The position numbers were made by a program, and so were the translations under genes. The notes under the pieces were generated by a model that did no database searches, was not told where the DNA came from, and was given only the letters and a program-made list of their open reading frames with translations. A stretch of DNA of 9,956 nt, taken from NCBI GenBank assembly GCA_007121055.1, contig SKMM01000219.1, positions 1 through 9,956 of the forward strand, read 5' to 3'. Shown piece after piece: positions 5,390-9,956 of this stretch. Source of the stretch: Paracoccaceae bacterium. GTDB lineage: Bacteria; Pseudomonadota; Alphaproteobacteria; Rhodobacterales; Rhodobacteraceae. The first letter of the stretch is position 1. Every line of letters begins with the position of its first letter.

Positions 5390-8113
5390 TCAGACCTCCA
5401 CATCCTCCTCGCCGGTCTCGGCGATGCGGGCGACGGAGACGACTTCCTCGCCCGGGGCGGTGGTGAAGACGCGCACGCCGCCCGCCCCGCGGGACCGGAA
5501 CGAGATGCCCGTGACCGGGCAGCGGATCGACTGGCCGGTGGAGGAGGCCAGCATGATCTGGTCGGCCTGATCCACCGGAAAGGCCGCCACCAGCGGGCCG
5601 CCGCGCATGGCGCGGTCCATGGCCGCCACGCCCTGCCCGCCGCGCCCGCGCACGGGGTAGTCGTGGCTGGAGGACAGCTTGCCGAAGCCGCGCACGGTGA
5701 TGGTGAGGATCAGGTCCTCGGCCGCCGACATCTCGGCATAGCGGGCCTGGGGGAGGGCCACGTCGGCCACGGCCTCCTCGTCCTCGTCGGGCTCCACGCC
5801 ATCCTCCAGCGCGCCCTCGACGGCGCGGCGCATCTTGAGGTAGGCCGCGCGCTCCTCGGGCGTGGCGGTGAAGTGGCGGATCACGGCCATGGACACCACG
5901 CGGTCGCCGTTGGACAGCCGGATGCCCCGCACGCCGGTGGAGTCGCGGCCTTTGAACACCCGCACATCGGTGGTGCGGAAGCGCATGGCGCGGCCCGAGG
6001 CGGTCACCAGCAGCACGTCGTCCTCCTCGCCGCAGATGCGCGCGTTCACGAGGCTGACGCCCTCGGGCAGCTTCATGGCGATCTTGCCGTTGCGCATGAC
6101 ATTGGCGAAGTCCGACAGCTGATTGCGGCGCACGTCGCCGGCCGAGGTCGCAAAGACGATCTGCAGGTCGGCCCAGTCGGCTTCGTCCCGGTCCACCGGC
6201 ATGATGGCCGCGACCGAGACGCCGGGCTGGATCGGCAGGATGTTGACGATGGCCTTGCCGCGGGCGGACCGGCCGGCCTGCGGCAGACGCCAGCACTTGA
6301 GCTTGTAAGCCATGCCGTCGGTGGTGAAGACCAGAAGCGGCGTGTGGGTGTTGGCCACGAACAGGGTCGTGACCACGTCGTCCTCCTTTGTGGCCATCGA
6401 CGACAGGCCCTTGCCGCCGCGGCGCTGGGCGCGGAATTCGCCCAGGGGGGTGCGCTTGATGTAGCCGCCCGAGGTCACGGTCACGACCATGTCCTCGCGC
6501 TCGATGAGGTCCTCGTCCTCCATGTCGCCGGCCCAGTCGGCCATCTCGGTCCGGCGGGGGATGGCGAACTGGTCGCGGATCTCGGTGAGTTCGCCCGCGA
6601 TGATCTCCATGATCCGGGCGCGGGAGCGCAGGATGTCGAGGTAGTCGCGGATCTTGCCGGCAAGCTCCTGCAGCTCGTCGGTGACCTCGCGCACGCCCAT
6701 GGCGGTCAGGCGCTGCAGGCGCAGGTCGAGGATGGCGCGGGCCTGAAGCTCGGACAGGTTGTAGGTCCCGTCGGGGTTCATGGTGTGGGTGGGGTCGTCG
6801 ATCAGCCGGATGTAGTCGGCGATGTCGGCGGCGGGCCAGGCGCGGGTCATCAGGCGTTCGCGCGCCTCGGCCGGGTCGGCCGACGAGCGGATGGTGGCGA
6901 CGACTTCGTCCACGTTGGAGACGGCGACGGCGAGGCCGCAGAGCAGATGCGCGCGCTCGCGGGCTTTGCGCAGGTCATAGGCGGTGCGGCGGGCGACGAC
7001 CTCCTCGCGGAAGGCGAGGAAATGGGTGAGGAAGTCGCGCAAGGTCAGCTGCTCGGGCCGGCCGCCGTTCAGCGCCAGCATGTTGCAGCCGAAGCTGACC
7101 TGCATCGGCGTGAAGCGGAAGAGCTGGTTCAGCACCACCTCTGGCGTGGCGTCGCGCTTGAGGTCGATGACGACGCGCACGCCGACGCGGTCGCTTTCGT
7201 CCTGGACATGGGCGATGCCCTCGATCTTCTTCTCGCGCGCGGCCTCGGCGATCTTCTCCACCATCACCGACTTGTTCACCTGATAGGGGATCTCGTCGAC
7301 GATGATCGAGAAGCGGTCCTTGCGCGGCTCCTCGATATGGGTCTTTGCGCGCAGAAGGACCGAGCCGCGGCCCTCCAGATAGGCCTTTCGGGCGCCCGAG
7401 CGGCCCAGGATGATGCCGCCGGTGGGAAAGTCGGGCCCGGGGATATGCTCCATCAGGTCTTCGGAGGTCAGGTCCGGGTCCTCGATGAGCGCGAGCGTGG
7501 CGGCGATGACCTCGCCCAGGTTGTGGGGCGGGATGTTGGTGGCCATGCCCACCGCGATGCCGCCCGCGCCATTGACCAGCATGTTGGGGAAGCGGGCGGG
7601 CAGGACGGTGGGTTCGCGGTCTTGGCCGTCATAGTTGTCCTGAAACGCGACGGTGTCCTTGCCCAGATCCGCCAGCAGCCCCTGGGCCGCGCGGTCCATC
7701 CGGACCTCGGTGTAGCGCATGGCCGCGGCGTTGTCGCCGTCCATGGAGCCGAAATTGCCCTGACCGTCCAGAAGCTTGAGCGACATCGAGAAGGGCTGCG
7801 CCAGCCGCACCAGCGCATCATAGACCGCCGAGTCGCCGTGCGGGTGGTACTTCCCGATCACGTCGCCCACCACGCGGGCAGACTTGCGGTAGGGCTTGTC
7901 ATGGGTGAAGCCGTTCTCGTGCATCGAGAACAGGATGCGCCGGTGCACAGGTTTTAGGCCGTCGCGCAGATCGGGCAGGGCGCGGCTGACGATCACGCTC
8001 ATGGCGTAATCGAGGTAGGAGGCGCGCATCTCGTCGGCTATGGAGATCGTGGGCCCCGCCGGAGGCTTGGGGGAATCCTCTGTGGAGTCAGGGGGTTCGG
8101 GGGTGTCTGTCAC
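5390..8113 (-). CDS. gyrA: DNA gyrase subunit A
   Basis: GyrA is the cleavage and wrapping subunit of the A2B2 gyrase that introduces negative supercoils. It has 907 aa, slightly longer than E. coli GyrA (875). Translation starts at a GTG (8113) behind GGCAGGACAG. An acidic, proline-rich N-terminal tail of about 20 residues precedes the core (ISIADEMRASYLDYAMSVIV). The quinolone-resistance region (VIGKYHPHGDSAVYDA) keeps Ser95 and Asp99, equivalent to E. coli Ser83 and Asp87. The catalytic tyrosine is Tyr134 in AAMRYTEVRM. The IPYQVNKS segment and the coiled-coil region (about 375-505) follow. The C-terminal DNA-wrapping domain starts near 535 and carries the GyrA box QRRGGKG at 563-569. A roughly 50-residue insertion rich in Asp/Glu (about 748-800) interrupts the propeller before a degenerate box-like GRGGQG at 823-828. 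The gene stands alone; gyrB is not in the window. Confidence 0.98.
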   Translation of the reverse strand: MTDTPEPPDSTEDSPKPPAGPTISIADEMRASYLDYAMSVIVSRALPDLRDGLKPVHRRILFSMHENGFTHDKPYRKSARVVGDVIGKYHPHGDSAVYDALVRLAQPFSMSLKLLDGQGNFGSMDGDNAAAMRYTEVRMDRAAQGLLADLGKDTVAFQDNYDGQDREPTVLPARFPNMLVNGAGGIAVGMATNIPPHNLGEVIAATLALIEDPDLTSEDLMEHIPGPDFPTGGIILGRSGARKAYLEGRGSVLLRAKTHIEEPRKDRFSIIVDEIPYQVNKSVMVEKIAEAAREKKIEGIAHVQDESDRVGVRVVIDLKRDATPEVVLNQLFRFTPMQVSFGCNMLALNGGRPEQLTLRDFLTHFLAFREEVVARRTAYDLRKARERAHLLCGLAVAVSNVDEVVATIRSSADPAEARERLMTRAWPAADIADYIRLIDDPTHTMNPDGTYNLSELQARAILDLRLQRLTAMGVREVTDELQELAGKIRDYLDILRSRARIMEIIAGELTEIRDQFAIPRRTEMADWAGDMEDEDLIEREDMVVTVTSGGYIKRTPLGEFRAQRRGGKGLSSMATKEDDVVTTLFVANTHTPLLVFTTDGMAYKLKCWRLPQAGRSARGKAIVNILPIQPGVSVAAIMPVDRDEADWADLQIVFATSAGDVRRNQLSDFANVMRNGKIAMKLPEGVSLVNARICGEEDDVLLVTASGRAMRFRTTDVRVFKGRDSTGVRGIRLSNGDRVVSMAVIRHFTATPEERAAYLKMRRAVEGALEDGVEPDEDEEAVADVALPQARYAEMSAAEDLILTITVRGFGKLSSSHDYPVRGRGGQGVAAMDRAMRGGPLVAAFPVDQADQIMLASSTGQSIRCPVTGISFRSRGAGGVRVFTTAPGEEVVSVARIAETGEEDVEV

Positions 8114-8157
8114 GCTGTCCTGCCCTTGCCTGCGACCCTGTGCACGGGTGCTGAATG

Positions 8158-8187
8158 GTTATAGCCCGGGGCTGCGGGGGCGCGCAA
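8158..8187 (-). promoter_or_regulatory. Candidate gyrA promoter
   Basis: On the - strand TTGCGC (8182-8187) is followed after 18 bp by TATAAC (8158-8163), or after 17 bp by CTATAA. The -10 is a 5/6 match to consensus and is the best in the window. It would give a leader of roughly 35-40 bases before the GTG start of gyrA. A perfect 6-bp stem (CGGCTG 8201-8206, CAGCCG 8211-8216) lies just upstream of the -35. Confidence 0.6.
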
Positions 8188-8246
8188 TGGCGCTGGGCAG
8201 CGGCTGTCGGCAGCCGGCGAGGCAGAGTGCCAACAGACTGTTTTTC

Positions 8247-8277
8247 TTGAAAATTAACGGCTTCCTTGCATCATGAT
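8247..8277 (+). promoter_or_regulatory. Candidate usg promoter
   Basis: TTGAAA (8247-8252) is a 5/6 match to the -35 consensus within a short AT-rich patch. The nearest -10-like element is CATGAT (8272-8277) at a long 19-bp spacing, inside the 8-bp palindrome ATCATGAT (8270-8277). The position, about 28 bases before the usg start, is suitable, but the -10 is uncertain. Confidence 0.33.
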
Positions 8278-8304
8278 TCTGTCAGATATGAAAAGGGGGT
8301 CACG

Positions 8305-8574
8305 ATGCAGCACGTCGATACGGAACTCATGCTGAAGGGCTATGGGCTGACGACGGCGGAGTTCTACTACCGGATGCCGGATTACCGGAATGTGCTCAAC
8401 AGCTTCGTGTGGCAGTTGCACGACCTCGCGCCGGATTACCCCAAGCTGTTCGAATTCATCGAGTTCTGGCAGCGCGAGATCGAGGGGCCGCTGCATTCGG
8501 TGCGCTTCACCCACCGCAAGATGATTGCGCCGGGCCAGTGGCGGCAGGTGGTGGGAGAGTTCCCGATCCACTGA
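8305..8574 (+). CDS. usg: Usg-like family protein, function unknown
   Basis: This 89-aa soluble protein has no signal peptide and no membrane span. It shows the conserved blocks of the alphaproteobacterial Usg-like family: LKGYGLTTAEFYYRMPDYRN at residues 10-29, then FVWQLHDLAPDYPKL, then FWQREIEGPLHSVRFTHRKM, ending near a short hydrophobic-basic tail. The name comes from genes near the tryptophan/asd genes in other species, and the biochemical role is not established. The start ATG 8305 has a clear AAGGGGG ribosome site; an in-frame ATG at 8266 lacks one and would precede the likely -10 element. The gene is divergent from gyrA and convergent with dsbB, so it is probably monocistronic. Family recognition is strong; no function is inferred. 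Confidence 0.9.
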   Translation: MQHVDTELMLKGYGLTTAEFYYRMPDYRNVLNSFVWQLHDLAPDYPKLFEFIEFWQREIEGPLHSVRFTHRKMIAPGQWRQVVGEFPIH

Positions 8575-8650
8575 CGCAGGCGCCGGAGCCGTCCTGCGCC
8601 GGAGCGACAGCCAAATCGCCGTGCAGAACGGGGGATACGGGGTTGGAGGC

Positions 8651-9127
8651 TCAGCCGTGCAGGGGGCGCGAGCGCAGGACCGCCAACGCCCAGAGACCGG
8701 CGAGGCCCAGCGACGCCAGCGCGTTCCACGACGCCATGGAGAGGCCGAGGAATTCCCACGCCACCTCGTCGCAGCGCACGACGGGCGCCGCCATGATCTG
8801 GGCGAGGAGCTCTTCGGGGGTCAGGCCCTCGATGCCGCCCGGCGCGCCACACGCCGCTGGTCCGTCCCACCAGCCACGCTCCACCCCCGTGTGGTAGACG
8901 CCGATTCCGGCGCCGCCCAGACCCGTGGCCGCGCCCAGCGCCGGCACCACCGGCCCGGCCAGCGCGAGGGCGAGACCGCCCAGCAGCACCGCCGCCGCAT
9001 GGGGCCAACGCTGCCAGATGCACAACTCGCAGGGGGCAAGCCCGCCGATGTATTGCGAGCCCAGCGCCGCGATCAGCAATGCGGCCGAACCGCCGGCGGA
9101 GAGAAGGATCAGGTTGGTGCGCGTCAT
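8651..9127 (-). CDS. dsbB: Disulfide bond formation protein B (DsbB family)
   Basis: DsbB is the inner-membrane oxidase that re-oxidises the periplasmic thiol oxidase DsbA and passes electrons to quinone. The protein has 158 aa (E. coli 176) with four predicted membrane helices. The first periplasmic pair is Cys33-Glu-Leu-Cys36, followed by Arg40 in IWQRWPH, equivalent to the quinone-interacting Arg48 of E. coli. The second pair is Cys93 (AACGAPGG) and Cys119 (VVRCDEVAW), 26 residues apart as in E. coli (104 and 130). All four redox cysteines are therefore present. The start ATG 9127 overlaps the stop of the upstream yqaA-like gene in an ATGA, so translation is probably coupled. The 76-base gap to the convergent usg stop contains no T-tailed terminator. 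Confidence 0.95.
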   Translation of the reverse strand: MTRTNLILLSAGGSAALLIAALGSQYIGGLAPCELCIWQRWPHAAAVLLGGLALALAGPVVPALGAATGLGGAGIGVYHTGVERGWWDGPAACGAPGGIEGLTPEELLAQIMAAPVVRCDEVAWEFLGLSMASWNALASLGLAGLWALAVLRSRPLHG

Positions 9128-9711
9128 AGGTACCGGATCGCCATGAAGCCGCCGATCAGCAGCACGAGGAACAGAGTGAACATAAGCCCGAGCCGGCGCT
9201 CGATGAAATCACGGATCGGCGCGCCGTATTTCCATAGAAGGACCGCCACGATGAAGAAGCGCAGCCCCCGCGCCAGGATGCTGGTGACGATGAACAGCGG
9301 CAGGTTCATCGCCGCCGCACCCGCGAAGATGGTGATGACCTTGTAGGGGAAGGGCGTCACGCCGGCGAAGGCGATGGTCCAGAACACGAGCGCCGGGTCC
9401 TCGTCGAAGCGCGCCTGCAGGACGTCCCAGCTGTCGGTCTTGCCGTAGAATTCCAGGATCGGCCGGCCCAGGGTCTCGTACAGCCCGATGCCGATTCCGT
9501 AGCCCAGAACGCCCCCCGCCACCGAGGACACCGTGGCGACGCCCGCGATCAGGAAGGCCCGGTGGGGGGCCGCGAGGATCATCGGGATCATCAGCACGTC
9601 GGGCGGGATCGGAAAGACCGAGCTTTCCACGAACGCCACCGCCGCCAGCGCCCACAGCGCATGGGGCGAGCGCGCCAGCGAGATCGTCCAGTCGTAAAGC
9701 GCGCGTATCAT
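9124..9711 (-). CDS. YqaA family (DedA/VTT-related) inner membrane protein
   Basis: This 195-aa protein has several hydrophobic segments (about residues 18-45, 50-78, 108-132, 134-160 and 172-193). It carries the DedA/VTT superfamily signatures: an acidic residue before a Pro-rich loop (FVESSVFPIPPDVLM, Glu29, Pro34/36/37) and a second re-entrant motif GVTPFPYKV (117-125), followed by conserved arginines at 148 and 151. DedA relatives act in membrane homeostasis, some as undecaprenyl-phosphate or phospholipid translocases; the YqaA branch has no settled substrate. The start ATG 9711 follows GGAGAGGG. An in-frame ATG at 9765 would add a basic, low-complexity tail, lacks support, and lies within the promoter candidate. 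The stop overlaps the dsbB start by four bases, so the two genes form an operon. Confidence 0.9.
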   Translation of the reverse strand: MIRALYDWTISLARSPHALWALAAVAFVESSVFPIPPDVLMIPMILAAPHRAFLIAGVATVSSVAGGVLGYGIGIGLYETLGRPILEFYGKTDSWDVLQARFDEDPALVFWTIAFAGVTPFPYKVITIFAGAAAMNLPLFIVTSILARGLRFFIVAVLLWKYGAPIRDFIERRLGLMFTLFLVLLIGGFMAIRYL

Positions 9712-9736
9712 GGACCCTCTCCGCCTGCGGCGCTGC

Positions 9737-9765
9737 CATGCAGCATGCCGTGCCGGGCGGGTCAA
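9737..9765 (-). promoter_or_regulatory. Candidate promoter of the yqaA-dsbB operon
   Basis: On the - strand TTGACC (9760-9765) is a strong -35 match. At 17 bp the -10 position is TGCATG (9737-9742), a weak match. It lies about 30 bases before the operon's first ATG. A good -35 with a poor -10 suggests either relaxed -10 use or activator dependence. Confidence 0.42.
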
Positions 9766-9833
9766 GCGCCGATCCCGGGGGCTGTCGCGGATCGGTGAAG
9801 TGCGGTGGGGCGGCCTCTTCCGAGCCGCAGCGC

Positions 9834-9862
9834 TTGATCGTGGCCGTGCCGCAGGCTATGCG
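9834..9862 (+). promoter_or_regulatory. Promoter of tRNA-Leu
   Basis: TTGATC (9834-9839) and TATGCG (9857-9862) are separated by exactly 17 bp, with the -10 ending 9 bases before the mature tRNA 5' end at 9872. This leaves a very short leader for RNase P to remove, typical of a monocistronic tRNA gene. The remaining sequence of the 9712-9871 gap shows nothing else besides the opposing yqaA promoter candidate. Confidence 0.62.
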
Positions 9863-9871
9863 GATCTTCGC

Positions 9872-9955
9872 GCGGGTGTGGCGGAATGGTAGACGCAGGG
9901 CACTCAAAATGCTCCGCCGCAAGGCGTGGGAGTTCGACTCTCCCCACCCGCACCA
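9872..9955 (+). tRNA. tRNA-Leu, anticodon CAA (reads UUG)
   Basis: The full cloverleaf can be folded by eye. The acceptor stem GCGGGTG (9872-9878) pairs with CACCCGC (9945-9951). The D-arm has a 3-bp stem GCG/CGC. The anticodon stem GGGCA/TGCTC has one G-T pair around loop CTCAAAA, which places anticodon CAA at 9905-9907. The long class II variable arm CGCC-GCAA-GGCG (9915-9926) is diagnostic of Leu/Ser/Tyr tRNAs. The T-arm is GGGAG-TTCGACT-CTCCC. Discriminator A is at 9952, the one expected for leucine, and CCA is encoded at 9953-9955. The window ends one base later, so any terminator is out of view. Confidence 0.97.
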
Positions 9956-9956
9956 G

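Noticed and set aside
5384..7957. 857-codon + strand open frame opposite gyrA
   Set aside because: A mirror of gyrA codon bias. The low-complexity His/Gly/Val/Asp-rich translation and complete overlap with a highly conserved gene make coding very unlikely.
8266..8304. Upstream extension of usg from ATG 8266
   Set aside because: No ribosome site, it lies within the promoter region, and the extra residues do not fit the Usg family start; ATG 8305 has AAGGGGG at good spacing.
8580..8605. Perfect 10-bp direct repeat GCGCCGGAGC (8580-8589 and 8596-8605) after usg, overlapping a CGCAGG/CCTGCG inverted pair
   Set aside because: Only two short GC-rich copies, no T-run and no third unit; probably chance or a weak 3' structure. 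It is not a CRISPR or a convincing terminator.
9712..9765. 18-residue basic N-terminal extension of the YqaA-like protein from ATG 9765
   Set aside because: The Arg-rich extension is not a signal peptide, and it overlaps a TTGACC promoter element; ATG 9711 has a clear GGAGAGGG site.
1..9956. Search for mobile elements, CRISPR repeats, toxin-antitoxin or defence genes, riboswitches
   Set aside because: No transposase or integrase motifs, terminal repeats, regularly spaced repeats or known riboswitch cores were recognised by eye; gene content is housekeeping throughout.

Overview
The window is a 10-kb piece of chromosome from a high-GC alphaproteobacterium, most probably a member of the Rhodobacteraceae/Rhodobacterales. 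The evidence is the uniformly GC-rich coding sequence with strong G/C third-position bias, an alphaproteobacterial Usg protein, TrmFO in place of TrmA, an IscU/NifU-like protein paired with hisI, and recognisably alphaproteobacterial forms of GyrA and GluQ. No phage, transposon, CRISPR or defence genes were found. It reads as an ordinary housekeeping region with one or two unusual small elements. The species assignment is inference from memory of these families, not from a search.

Layout from left to right. The window opens inside recG (+), the branched-DNA helicase. A separate transcription unit follows it: a promoter-like region flanked by two near-matches to the alphaproteobacterial LexA operator (GTTC-N7-GTTC), a strong ribosome binding site, an unannotated 39-codon single-membrane-span peptide gene, and a strong intrinsic terminator. 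Next comes a leftward NifU/IscU-like scaffold gene, divergent from hisI (+, histidine biosynthesis). hisI runs convergently into gluQ (-), overlapping it by 17 bases. gluQ overlaps the end of trmFO (-), so trmFO-gluQ is a two-gene tRNA-modification operon. Leftward doxX (-) ends in its own hairpin terminator just before trmFO.

The centre is gyrA (-), 907 codons, with all catalytic features and a plausible promoter. Divergent from it is usg (+), a conserved small protein of unknown function. Downstream, a leftward yqaA-dsbB operon with a four-base ATGA overlap encodes a DedA/VTT-family membrane protein and the disulfide-bond oxidase DsbB. The window closes with a complete tRNA-Leu(CAA) gene on the + strand, with an encoded CCA end and a good sigma-70-type promoter.

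Themes: DNA topology and repair (recG, gyrA, possibly the SOS-like peptide), tRNA function (gluQ, trmFO, tRNA-Leu), Fe-S and redox/envelope functions (the NifU-like protein, dsbB, doxX, yqaA), and histidine synthesis. The most interesting candidate is the 39-aa membrane peptide under LexA-like operators, which resembles in architecture, though not demonstrably in sequence, the SOS-induced division inhibitor SidA of Caulobacter. Second is the IscU/SufU-like protein, which lacks the third conserved cysteine.
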